From the NCBI GenBank assembly GCA_046351595.1, contig JAXLYE010000001.1:1488001-1552000 (forward strand): a stretch of DNA of 64,000 bases, given 5' to 3'. This DNA is from JAXLYE01 sp046351595. GTDB lineage: Bacteria; Myxococcota_A; Polyangia; Palsa-1104; JAEUJZ01. Position 1 is the first letter of the stretch. The number at the start of each line of letters is the position of its first letter. The notes beneath the pieces were generated by a model. That model ran no database searches, was not told the origin of the DNA, and saw only the letters and a list, made by a program, of their open reading frames with translations. Position numbers and translations under genes: made by a program. Of the stretch, positions 39,038 to 48,520 are shown one piece after another.

Positions 39038-39934
39038 GTGAGCGTCGCGCGTGATCTGCTAGCCCTGGCCAAGCCGCGCATCACCGTGATGGTGGTGCTG
39101 ACCGCGGCGACCGGGATGTACCTGGCGCCGGGCGAGCTGTCGCTCGTGCGCGGGGCGCTGGCGATGCTCGGGACCGTGCTCCTGGTTTCCGGCGCCAACG
39201 CGCTGAACATGTACCTGGAGCGCGACATCGACGGCCGCGCCTCGCGCACCGCCCGTCGCCCGCTGCCCGCCGGCCGGCTGCCGCCGCTGGTGGCGCTGGT
39301 GTTCGGGCTCCTGCTCGGGGGCGCGTCGCTGCCGCTGCTGTTCCTCGCCGCCAACCCGCTGACCGCGCTGCTCGGCCTGATCGCGTTTCTGACCTACGTC
39401 GCGCTGTACACGCCAATGAAGCAGCACTCGCCCGGGGCGCTGGTCGTCGGCGCGGTGCCGGGCGCGATGCCGCCGCTGATGGGCTGGACGGCGGTGACCG
39501 GCACGCTCGATCCGGCGGGGCTGGTGCTCTTCGCGATCCTGTTCCTGTGGCAGCTGCCGCACTTTCTGGCGATCACGCTGTTCCGCGCCACCGAGTACCA
39601 GGGCGCCGGCTACAAGGTCACGGCCACCGAGCACGGCACCAGCACCGCGAAGCTGCAGATCATCCTGTACCTGGTCGCGCTGTGCCCGGTGTCGCTGGTC
39701 CTGGTGCCGCTCGGCGTCGGCGGGCCGCTGTACCTGTGGACGGCGATCCTGGCCGGCGCGCTGTTCCTTTTGACCGGGCTGCTCGGGCTGCGGCGCGGCG
39801 CGGGTGTGAAGTGGGCGCGGACGCTGTTCTCGGTCTCGCTCCTGTATCTGATGGTGCTGCTCGGCGGCGTGGTCGTCGGTCAGGCCATGCAGGGCGGCGA
39901 TCCGGTGCACCTTAGCGCCGGCACCACGCGCTAG
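39038..39934 (+). CDS. ctaB: Protoheme IX farnesyltransferase (haem O synthase)
   Basis: A 298-residue UbiA-family prenyltransferase that farnesylates haem B to haem O, needed for haem-copper oxidases such as the caa3 enzyme encoded at 45470-49480. It starts KPRITVMVVLTAATGMYLAPG; the first Asp-rich motif is NALNMYLERDIDGRASRTARRPLP, and the second region includes YTPMKQHSPGALVVGAVPGAMPPLMGW and LWQLPHFLAI. Eight to nine transmembrane helices are visible and length is normal. The GTG start directly precedes the conserved N-terminus. No ctaA (haem A synthase) is adjacent. Confidence 0.96.
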   Translation: MSVARDLLALAKPRITVMVVLTAATGMYLAPGELSLVRGALAMLGTVLLVSGANALNMYLERDIDGRASRTARRPLPAGRLPPLVALVFGLLLGGASLPLLFLAANPLTALLGLIAFLTYVALYTPMKQHSPGALVVGAVPGAMPPLMGWTAVTGTLDPAGLVLFAILFLWQLPHFLAITLFRATEYQGAGYKVTATEHGTSTAKLQIILYLVALCPVSLVLVPLGVGGPLYLWTAILAGALFLLTGLLGLRRGAGVKWARTLFSVSLLYLMVLLGGVVVGQAMQGGDPVHLSAGTTR

Positions 39935-40012
39935 CCGCGCCGCCGCGCGCGCCGCTGATCGCACGCACCGGACCGGAGCTGCGGTATTTTTGAGCGACAT
40001 CCAAGGGGTGCC

Positions 40013-40342
40013 ATGAGGTTCCAGGACTTTTTCTCTTCCATCGGTGCCGGGATCGGCAGGGCCTTCACCTCGGACGAGCGGGCCGCGACGCTGCTCTCGA
40101 TGTTCACGCCGCCGGCCGCGTCCGAGCACGGCGCCGCCGCGAAGGTGCTGCTGGCGGGCGGCACGCTGGCGGTGTTCGGGCTGTCGATGGTGCTCGCCAC
40201 CGGGGCCGCGCTGCAGCTCCTGCTCGCGGTCGGCGTGATCTACTTCCTGATGACGCAGGTGCTGGGGGTGCGCTTCGAGCTCGACCCGCAGCTCGTGGTG
40301 CCGCAGGCGCGGCGGGCGTCGCAGGCCTCGGCGCCCAACTGA
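40013..40342 (+). CDS. Small membrane protein of unknown function
   Basis: A 109-residue protein starting at ATG 40013, downstream of ctaB. An N-terminal polar part (FQDFFSSIGAGIGRAFTSDERAATLL) is followed by two hydrophobic helices (about 43-62 and 65-85) and a basic tail. It has no motif I recognise. It ends 2 nt before the HupE gene, so the two are probably co-translated. Confidence 0.65.
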   Translation: MRFQDFFSSIGAGIGRAFTSDERAATLLSMFTPPAASEHGAAAKVLLAGGTLAVFGLSMVLATGAALQLLLAVGVIYFLMTQVLGVRFELDPQLVVPQARRASQASAPN

Positions 40343-40344
40343 CC

Positions 40345-41691
40345 GTGCGCGGCGGCCTCCCGCCAGGGAACCTGGCTCGCCCGGCCCGCCCGGCCCGGCT
40401 CCGGGCCCGGCTGCACCTGCTCGTGCTCGGCCTCGTCGCGGCGCTGCTGTCTGTGCAGCGGCCGGCGCGGGCCCACCAGTCGAGCGTCGTCTACCTGGAC
40501 GTCGCACCGAGCGGTCGCACCGTCGAGCTGACGCTGCAGGTCGCCAACGGCGATCTGTACGAGGCGCTCGGCCTGCCGCAGGACCGCCCGGTGACGCAGG
40601 CCGAGGCGCGCGCCGGCCGCGAGCGCCTGACCGCGTACTTCACCGAGCGCCTGCTCGTCACCAACCACGGCCTGCCCTGCCCGCCCGAGCTCGTCGAGGA
40701 CGGCCTGCTCGAGAAGGGCGACGGCTTCTTCGTGGTCCAGCGCCTGCGCTACCGCTGCGCCCGCACCGTCGAGGACGCGCTGATCACGTACAACCTGTTC
40801 TTCGACCTCGACCCGCGCCACCAGGGCCTGGCGCACGTGCGCGGCTTCGGCGGCGACAGCGAGCAGGTCTTCCGCGAGCGCGCGCGCACGCTGTCGCTGA
40901 CCCGGCAGCTCGGCGTGCTCGACAACGTGCGCGACTACCTCGAGCTCGGCGTCGAGCACATCTTCACCGGCTACGATCACCTGGCGTTCCTGCTCGGGCT
41001 GCTGCTGATCGCGGCCGGGCGCGGCGCGCGCGAGGGCGGCGGCGCGGGCCTGCGCTACGTCGTCGGCGTGGTCAGCGCCTTCACGCTGGCGCACTCGGTG
41101 ACGCTCATCGTCTCGGCGCTGGGCTGGGTCAGCCTGCCGTCGCGGCTCGTCGAGTCGGTGATCGCGGCCTCGATCGGCCTGGTGGCGCTCGACAACCTGC
41201 GCGGGCCGGCGCCGCGCCACCGCTTCCTGGTGACGTTCTGCTTCGGCCTCATCCACGGCTTCGGCTTCGCGTCGGTGCTGCGCGAGATCGGGCTGCCGCG
41301 GCGGGGCCTTTTGTGGTCGCTCCTGTCGTTCAACCTCGGCGTCGAGCTCGGGCAGCTGGTGGTGGTGGCGATGGGCTTCCCGGTGCTGCTCCTGCTCGCG
41401 CAGCGCGGCGCCGACGCCGAGCCCCGGCGGCCGCTGCGCCCGCTCGAGGCGGTGCTGGCGCTGTGCCTGCTCGGGCTGTGCGCGCTCCTGTTCGTGCGCT
41501 TCGGCCTGCCGCTGGCGCAGGTGCTGCTCTTCGTGGTGCTCTTGCCGATGGCGCTCTTGTTCCTGGTGCCGCGCTTCGGCTACGGCCGCTGCGTGCGCAT
41601 CGGCGGCTCGGCGCTGCTGGCGCTGTTCTCGCTGCTGTGGCTGATCGAGCGCGCGAGCGGCCGCACCCTGCTCGGCGGCGCGCTCGGCTGA
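40345..41691 (+). CDS. HupE/UreJ_2 family membrane protein
   Basis: A 448-residue protein. A signal peptide of about 40 residues is followed by a periplasmic beta-rich domain (about 42-185), then six to eight transmembrane helices with the HupE/UreJ_2 signatures GVEHIFTGYDHLAFLLGL, SAFTLAHSVTLIVSALG and FCFGLIHGFGFASVLRE. The conserved His/Asp residues probably bind and move a metal ion. HupE proteins are tied to nickel in hydrogenase/urease loci; here neither enzyme is present, and the nearby ctaB hints at another metal or role. The GTG start lies 2 nt after the previous stop. It converges on a kinase gene (9-bp gap). Confidence 0.85.
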   Translation: MRGGLPPGNLARPARPARLRARLHLLVLGLVAALLSVQRPARAHQSSVVYLDVAPSGRTVELTLQVANGDLYEALGLPQDRPVTQAEARAGRERLTAYFTERLLVTNHGLPCPPELVEDGLLEKGDGFFVVQRLRYRCARTVEDALITYNLFFDLDPRHQGLAHVRGFGGDSEQVFRERARTLSLTRQLGVLDNVRDYLELGVEHIFTGYDHLAFLLGLLLIAAGRGAREGGGAGLRYVVGVVSAFTLAHSVTLIVSALGWVSLPSRLVESVIAASIGLVALDNLRGPAPRHRFLVTFCFGLIHGFGFASVLREIGLPRRGLLWSLLSFNLGVELGQLVVVAMGFPVLLLLAQRGADAEPRRPLRPLEAVLALCLLGLCALLFVRFGLPLAQVLLFVVLLPMALLFLVPRFGYGRCVRIGGSALLALFSLLWLIERASGRTLLGGALG

Positions 41692-41700
41692 GCGGCGGAG

Positions 41701-43275
41701 CTACGGCCGCAGCAGCGGCAGCAGCGCCTGCAGCTTCTCCTTGAGCCGCTCGGCCACCACCTCCTCGACGCGCAGCAGGTCGCTCGGCTGGGCGTACGGC
41801 TCGGTGACGATCAGCGTGTCGAGGATCTCGGCCGTCTCGAGCAGCGAGATCCGCCCCGAGACGCGCAGCTTGTCGCCGACCTGCTCGAAGGCGCCCTGGA
41901 CCACGAGCTCGGCGCCGATGACGCGGCCGATGCGCGCCGCGGTGTCGCGGTCCATGTACGGCTCCTTGCCGCGGAACAGCTCGGGCAGGTTCATCTCGTC
42001 GAGCTGGTTGCGCTCGACGAGCACGACCTTGCCGCGCAGCTCGCGCAAGAAGACGTCGGTGGCGACCTCGGACAGGCCCTCGTTCAGGCTGTTGACCTGC
42101 GGGTCTTTGGTCAGGTTGCGGAAGCGCAGGATGGCGACGCGCACCGGTCCGGTGCGGCGGCTGCGCCCCGGGACTGTCGCCGTCGCCGCCGCCGTCGCTG
42201 CGGGCGGGCTCGTGTCGGCAGCCGGCGGGCGGCGCGACGGATCGGCGGGCGGGGTCGGCACCGCACCCGGCGGCGCGCTCTCGGCGAGCGCGACCGGCGA
42301 CGGCGGACGCTCGCTGCGGCCCGAGCGCGCCAGCTGCCAGGCCACGACCGCGGCGGAGAGCAGCCCGAGCACCGCGGCCAGCCCGAGCACGACCGGGTTG
42401 GGGCCGCCGCGCGACGGCACCGGCAGCGTCGGCCGGGTGCGCAGCTGCTCGATGAGCAGCGCCGCCTTCTGCGCGACCTCGGCGCAGGTCTGGATCCGCT
42501 CGGGGCGCGGCTTGCGCGTCATGTGCTCGATCAGCCGCTGCAGCTCGGGCGGGGTGCCGGGTGCCTCCTTGCCGAGGTCGGGCAGCGGCTCGCTGACCTG
42601 CTTCATCGCGACACCGACCGCGCTCGGCGCGTTGAACGGCGGCCGCCCCGTCAGCAGGTAGAAGGCCACCAGCCCCAGCGCGTAGACGTCCGAGCGCGCG
42701 TCGGCGGACTCGCCGGACAGCACCTCGGGCGCCATGTAGTGCAGCGTGCCGAGGGTGGCATTGGTCGCGGTCAGCTCCTCCTGCGACTTTACGTCGCGCG
42801 CGACGCCGAAGTCGACCACGCGCAGCCGGCCGCCCTCCTCGAGCAGCAGGTTGTGCGGCTTGACGTCGCGGTGGATGATGCCGGCCTTGTGCGCGGCCTC
42901 CAGCCCCTCGGCGGCCTGGCGCACGAGCTCCGCGACCTCGAGCGGCTGCAGGCGGCCGCGCTCCTTCAGCACCGCCTCGAGCGAGCGGCCCGGCACCAGC
43001 TCCATGACGAAGTACGGCCAGCCGCTCTCGTCCTGGCCGAAGTCGAAGACCTGGACGACATTGGGGTGCGACAGCCGCGCGATCGCCCGCGCCTCGCGCT
43101 CGAAGCGCTGCAGGAACTCGGGCGTGGCGTCGAGCATGACCTTGATCGCGACGGTGCGATCGAGCGCCGGGTCGCGCGCCCGGTAGACGGCGCCCATGCC
43201 GCCCTGGCCGAGCAGTTTCAGATCGGTGTAGCGACCCAGCTTGGGAGCGGTCGGTGCAGCGGTCACGGCGACCAT
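41701..43275 (-). CDS. Membrane Ser/Thr protein kinase with a CsgG/TolB-like extracytoplasmic domain
   Basis: A 524-residue kinase. The cytoplasmic kinase domain (about 14-275) has LGQGGMGAVY, Lys45, HRDVKPHN with Asp137, DFG (155-157) and MAPE, all intact. One transmembrane helix (about 295-315) and a Pro-rich linker are followed by a domain at about 375-520 starting RVAILRFRNLTKDPQVNSLNEGLSE, with the pattern IGRVIGAELVVQGAFEQVGDKLRVSGRI of CsgG/TolB_N-like (adenylate-cyclase-associated) domains. It could sense envelope or lipoprotein status. The start is ATG 43275. No zinc ribbon is present, unlike the pair at 8905-13110. Confidence 0.92.
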   Translation of the reverse strand: MVAVTAAPTAPKLGRYTDLKLLGQGGMGAVYRARDPALDRTVAIKVMLDATPEFLQRFEREARAIARLSHPNVVQVFDFGQDESGWPYFVMELVPGRSLEAVLKERGRLQPLEVAELVRQAAEGLEAAHKAGIIHRDVKPHNLLLEEGGRLRVVDFGVARDVKSQEELTATNATLGTLHYMAPEVLSGESADARSDVYALGLVAFYLLTGRPPFNAPSAVGVAMKQVSEPLPDLGKEAPGTPPELQRLIEHMTRKPRPERIQTCAEVAQKAALLIEQLRTRPTLPVPSRGGPNPVVLGLAAVLGLLSAAVVAWQLARSGRSERPPSPVALAESAPPGAVPTPPADPSRRPPAADTSPPAATAAATATVPGRSRRTGPVRVAILRFRNLTKDPQVNSLNEGLSEVATDVFLRELRGKVVLVERNQLDEMNLPELFRGKEPYMDRDTAARIGRVIGAELVVQGAFEQVGDKLRVSGRISLLETAEILDTLIVTEPYAQPSDLLRVEEVVAERLKEKLQALLPLLRP

Positions 43276-43461
43276 GCTACTACGCGCCCCTGAAGCCGGG
43301 CCGCACCAGGCGCCGCGGCGTCGCTCGCATCAGCGGCAGCGCCATGGCAGCAGCGAGGGTGGTCTGCAGCGGCGCCGGTTGCGGCAGGCCCGCGAGCGCC
43401 CGGCGGCGATCCGTACGGCCCCTGCAGGCCGTACGACGCAGCCGATTTCTCGACGGGCGAG

Positions 43462-43538
43462 TGGCGACCCCAACGGGATTTGAACCCGTGTTACCAACGT
43501 GAAAGGCTGGTGTCCTAGGCCGGCTGGACGATGGGGTC
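43462..43538 (-). tRNA. tRNA-Glu (anticodon UUC)
   Basis: A 77-nt cloverleaf including encoded CCA. The acceptor arms are GACCCCA (from 43538) and TGGGGTC, the D stem GTCC/GGAC, the anticodon stem CCAGC/GTTGG with loop CTTTCAC (anticodon TTC), and the T stem ACGGG/CCCGT with loop TTCAAAT. The discriminator is G. All stems pair, with one G-U in the anticodon stem. Confidence 0.97.
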
Positions 43539-43610
43539 GAGGCCGGTTTTGACGCGGCGAGACGCATTTTCCACGGGGCTCCGCAGAAGTCAACCGCTGT
43601 TCCGCCAGGG

Positions 43611-43689
43611 ATCGCCGAAGCTCGCCGCAGATCGCGGGGGCTCGCCGAGATCGCCGGAGCTCGCCACAGATCGCCGAAGCCCGCCGGAG
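43611..43689. repeat. Four-unit 20-bp tandem repeat upstream of tRNA-Glu
   Basis: Units at 43611-43630, 43631-43649, 43650-43669 and 43670-43689 follow the consensus ATCGCCGAAGCTCGCCGCAG. The array lies between the tRNA 5' end and the rhomboid gene. The rest of 43276-43812 holds no gene that I can see. Confidence 0.85.
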
Positions 43690-43800
43690 CTTCGGCCGCC
43701 AGCGCCGAGGCCCCGCTCTCGGAACCGGACCGTTTTCGCGCGGCGCGGGCGCGGCCGGGCCGCTGGAAACCGCCGCCAAGCACGCCGGCGGGCGCCGTGT

Positions 43801-43806
43801 TACCGT
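43801..43806 (+). promoter_or_regulatory. -10-like TACCGT before the rhomboid gene
   Basis: TACCGT ends 6 nt before ATG 43813. Confidence 0.35.
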
Positions 43807-43812
43807 CGACTC

Positions 43813-45015
43813 ATGCTGTGCCCACGCTGCAGCCGGCCGCTGCGCCCGGCCCTGGAGGACACGCCGAGCGGCCGTGTCGAAGTCGACTACTGCCCGGTCT
43901 GCCGCGGCATCTGGTTCGATCACGGCGAGCTCGAGGTGCTGCTGTCGCGGGTCCAGCCGAGCGGCCTGGCCTTCTCGGACGCGGCAGCGGAGACGGAGAC
44001 GGCGCGCCGCTGCCCGCGCCACCCGGGGCTGTCGCTGCGCGAGCGCGGCCTCGTGCCGCAGAGCCACGGCCGCGCCCTGCTCGGTGAGCTCGGGCGGGCC
44101 GCGATCCACGTCGACCAGTGCCCGGGCTGTCGCGGCCTGTGGCTCGACGGCGGCGAGCTGCAGCAGCTGGCGGCGGCGATGGTGCGCGCGCCCGGGCACC
44201 CGCTGCTGCGGCCGACGGTGCCGCCGGCGGTGGTCGCGGCCAGCCGCGCGCCCGCCGAGGAGGAGGTGCCCACCGGGGCGGAGCCGCCGACCTCGGCGTG
44301 GCTGTGGCTGTTCATGTTCATGACCGGCCTGCCGGTCGAGCACGATCACCCGCGCCGGCGCTGGCCGGTGGTGGTCTCGGTGCTGATCGCGCTGTGCGTG
44401 CTGGGCTTTTTCGGGACGATCAGCAGCGATCACCCGCAGCGGGTGGTGCGCACGCTGGGGCTGATCCCGCTGCAGGCGGTGGCCGGGCACTGGCTGCCCT
44501 TCGTGACGCATCTTTTTTTGCACGGCAGCCTGATGCACCTGTTCGGCAACATGTACTTCCTGTGGGTCTTCGGCGATAACGTCGAGGATCGGCTGGGCGG
44601 CGCGCGCTTCCTCCTGCTGTACGGGCTGTCGGGGCTGGGCGCGGCGGCGATGCAGATCGCGCTGACGCCGGATCCGAGCGTGCCGATGGTCGGCGCCTCC
44701 GGGGCGATCTCGGGGGTGATGGCGGCATACGCGGTGCTGTTCCCCAAGGCGCGGCTGGTTTCGCTGATCTTCATCTTCCGGGTGCACTGGAAGACGTCGA
44801 CGTACCTGCTGTTCTGGTTCGGGTTCCAGCTGTTCGGCGCGCTGTCCGAGTCGTCCGGCGTCGCGTGGTGGGCGCACATCGGCGGCTTCATCGTCGGCGG
44901 GGTGCTGGGCTGGTACTGGCGCCCGAGCGCTCCGGTGAACCCGGCGCCGACGTGGCCGCCGGTCCGCGGCGAGCTGCCGCCGCCACCGACGCGGCCGAAT
45001 CTGGAGTGGAGCTAA
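43813..45015 (+). CDS. Rhomboid intramembrane serine protease with two N-terminal zinc ribbons
   Basis: A 400-residue protein. Two zf-TFIIB-like ribbons open it: CPRC plus CPVCRGIWFDHGELE (about 3-40) and CPRHPG plus CPGCRGLWLDGGELQQ (about 75-120). A rhomboid core follows (about 180-375) with six helices: WLPFVTHLFLHGSLMHLFGNMYFLWVFG, the catalytic Ser motif GASGAISG, and catalytic His in AHIGGFIVGG. It would cleave transmembrane helices of substrate proteins in the inner membrane. The start is ATG 43813, with TACCGT ending 6 nt upstream. Confidence 0.92.
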   Translation: MLCPRCSRPLRPALEDTPSGRVEVDYCPVCRGIWFDHGELEVLLSRVQPSGLAFSDAAAETETARRCPRHPGLSLRERGLVPQSHGRALLGELGRAAIHVDQCPGCRGLWLDGGELQQLAAAMVRAPGHPLLRPTVPPAVVAASRAPAEEEVPTGAEPPTSAWLWLFMFMTGLPVEHDHPRRRWPVVVSVLIALCVLGFFGTISSDHPQRVVRTLGLIPLQAVAGHWLPFVTHLFLHGSLMHLFGNMYFLWVFGDNVEDRLGGARFLLLYGLSGLGAAAMQIALTPDPSVPMVGASGAISGVMAAYAVLFPKARLVSLIFIFRVHWKTSTYLLFWFGFQLFGALSESSGVAWWAHIGGFIVGGVLGWYWRPSAPVNPAPTWPPVRGELPPPPTRPNLEWS

Positions 45016-45469
45016 ACCACGCCCCGCACGAGATACGGATCGGCGCGGGTCCTTTTGCCTGCGGCATCCCGCCGCTTGCGCGTCGGGAGCCCTGCCTCCG
45101 GCGTCACCCCCGCCTATCGCAAAACTTCAGGTTTCATCTGGGGCGCGGTTTAGGGAAGCCGCGCGGGCCCCGCGCGCGGGTCTGCGCCGCGCTGATAGCG
45201 CGCTCCCTCCGAACGGATGCCCCCTCAGCCTGACCGCGGGAGCGAATAGGACGCGGGTCTGCGCCCCCCCTTCAAGAGGAGCCGCCGCGCCGGCGCTCCG
45301 CGCTCTGGGACGGGTGGCTCCGCTCGGGAGCCGGGTCTTTTCTGCTTCAGGGAGTGACCGCGGGAAGCAGCAGGGCTTCGCGCGAGCGTTGGGAGGCGTC
45401 GGCAGGGGCGCCGCGGGAAGCGGCGCGGGAGCGCTCTGGAGCGCCGCGGCAGGCAGCGCTCAGCAGCGC
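45016..45469. other. Intergenic region with hairpins and a direct repeat, no gene seen
   Basis: About 450 bp between the rhomboid gene and the last gene of the oxidase operon. It contains a perfect hairpin CGCGCT-GAT-AGCGCG (45188-45202), a 14-bp direct repeat CGCGGGTCTGCGCC (45175-45188 and 45252-45265) and a GC hairpin just beyond the ctaF stop. These may terminate the convergent transcripts. No coding frame looks real. Confidence 0.5.
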
Positions 45470-46114
45470 TTAGGGGTGCGCAGGCGCGTGCGCCGGGGCC
45501 GCCGGAGCAGCAGCGGCCGGGGTCGCGCTGGTCGGAGCCGTGGTCGTGGCGCCGTGCGGGGGCGCGGCCTGCCCCGGGGCCACCGTCGGGGGCGCGGTGT
45601 CGTGGCCGGGCGGGGTCGCGCCCGGGGTCGGCGTCGCGGGCGGCGCACCGTGCGCCGGCGTCGGGGCCTGGATCGTCGGCGCGGCCGCCGGAGCCGCGGC
45701 AGGGGCAGTCGGCTCCAGCGAGGGCTTCGTGTTCGCCAGGTTGTAGCCGGCGCGCGTCTTGAGCGAGTCGAGCGCGCCGCGCGTCCCGAGGTCGATGAGC
45801 ACCGGCGTGAAGAAGATGCTCACGAACAGCAGGCTGGCGAGCAGGATCACCAGGTTGAACTTGGCGTCGTAGAACAGGTGCATGAAGAACAGCGCGACGA
45901 GGGACGCCTTCACCGTCGCGACGAACATGGCGATCACGGTGTTGGCGGCGCCGAAGTCGAAGCGCGAAACCGCGACCGTGATCACGGTGAGCACGACCAG
46001 CGCGCCCCACACCGCGAAGTAGGTCGCGAGCGGCAGGACGTGCGGCTCGTCGTGAGCGTGCTCGTCGTGCCCCGGAGTATTTGTGTCGTTGGGGTAAGCG
46101 TTCGCCTGCGTCAT
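45470..46114 (-). CDS. ctaF: Cytochrome c oxidase subunit IV (caa3 type) with Pro/Ala-rich tail
   Basis: A 214-residue protein, last gene of the ACIII-caa3 operon, starting 2 nt after the ctaE stop. Residues about 1-25 are polar and His-rich; three transmembrane helices (about 27-50, 58-80 and 85-107) match the prokaryotic COX4 family, including the conserved TVKASLVALFFMHLFYDAKFN. The remaining roughly 85 residues are a Pro/Ala/Thr/His tail not found in typical 100-130-residue family members. The subunit stabilises the oxidase; the tail's role is unknown. Confidence 0.88.
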   Translation of the reverse strand: MTQANAYPNDTNTPGHDEHAHDEPHVLPLATYFAVWGALVVLTVITVAVSRFDFGAANTVIAMFVATVKASLVALFFMHLFYDAKFNLVILLASLLFVSIFFTPVLIDLGTRGALDSLKTRAGYNLANTKPSLEPTAPAAAPAAAPTIQAPTPAHGAPPATPTPGATPPGHDTAPPTVAPGQAAPPHGATTTAPTSATPAAAAPAAPAHAPAHP

Positions 46115-46116
46115 GA

Positions 46117-46806
46117 CTAGCCCACCAGGTAGAGCAAGGGGAACAGGTAGATCCAGATGAGGTCGACCAGGTGCCAGTACAGGCCGACCAGCTCGACGGG
46201 GAAGTAGTACTTCGAGCTGAAGTCACCGCGGATCGAGCGGACCAGCACCCACGAGATGGCGGCCATGCCGATGACGACGTGGAGTCCGTGCAGGCCGGTC
46301 ATCAAGAAGTAGATGCCGAAGAAGATCCAGGGCGACTGGCTCTCGATGGCCTTGAGCTTCAAGGTCTCGGGGAAGTGCTCGGTGTTGAGGTTCCAGTACT
46401 CCTGCGGCAGCGTCCCCATGTGGATCTTGTGGCTGTACTCGAAGTACTTGACCACCAAGAACGCGCCGCCGCACAGGAGCGTGACCAGCAGGAACCCGAT
46501 GGTCTGTGTGCGCTTCGAGAGCTGCGAGGCGCGCACCGCCAGAGCCATCGTCAGCGACGAGAAGATCAGCACCATCGTGTTGACGGCGCCGAGCTTCCAG
46601 TCGAGGAACTGGTGCGCCGTCTTGAACATCTCGGCGTGGGTGTAGCGGTAGCAGGCGTAGGCGCAGAACAGTCCGGAGAAGAGCAGGATCTCGGTCGCGA
46701 GGAAGATCCACATCCCCAGCTTGCTGGCCTCTGACTCCGCGCGCGCCGACGGGAAGTGGTGCGCGTGGTGGTACTCGTGCGGCGCGTGTGAACTAGCTGT
46801 GCTCAT
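46117..46806 (-). CDS. ctaE: Cytochrome c oxidase subunit III
   Basis: A 229-residue subunit with five transmembrane helices, the short bacterial form lacking the first two helices. Motifs are KLGMWIFLATEILLFSGLFCAY, FLVVKYFEYSHKIHMG, MTGLHGLHVVIGM and LVGLYWHLVDLIWIYLFPLLYL, all characteristic. It binds lipids and keeps proton uptake stable in the caa3 oxidase. Its start lies 63 nt after the subunit I stop, the widest gap of the operon, possibly with its own ribosome site. Confidence 0.96.
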   Translation of the reverse strand: MSTASSHAPHEYHHAHHFPSARAESEASKLGMWIFLATEILLFSGLFCAYACYRYTHAEMFKTAHQFLDWKLGAVNTMVLIFSSLTMALAVRASQLSKRTQTIGFLLVTLLCGGAFLVVKYFEYSHKIHMGTLPQEYWNLNTEHFPETLKLKAIESQSPWIFFGIYFLMTGLHGLHVVIGMAAISWVLVRSIRGDFSSKYYFPVELVGLYWHLVDLIWIYLFPLLYLVG

Positions 46807-46869
46807 GGGGCCGTTCTTTCACTCTTGGCCAGCGGGATTCCCAGAAGGGGCCCGCCGGCCGATTGGGAG

Positions 46870-48507
<1,638 letters not shown>

Positions 48508-48520
48508 GACGGAACCTCGA

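Noticed and set aside
43462..43538. An integration site (attB) at tRNA-Glu
   Set aside because: No integrase and no second copy of the tRNA 3' end was found in the window.
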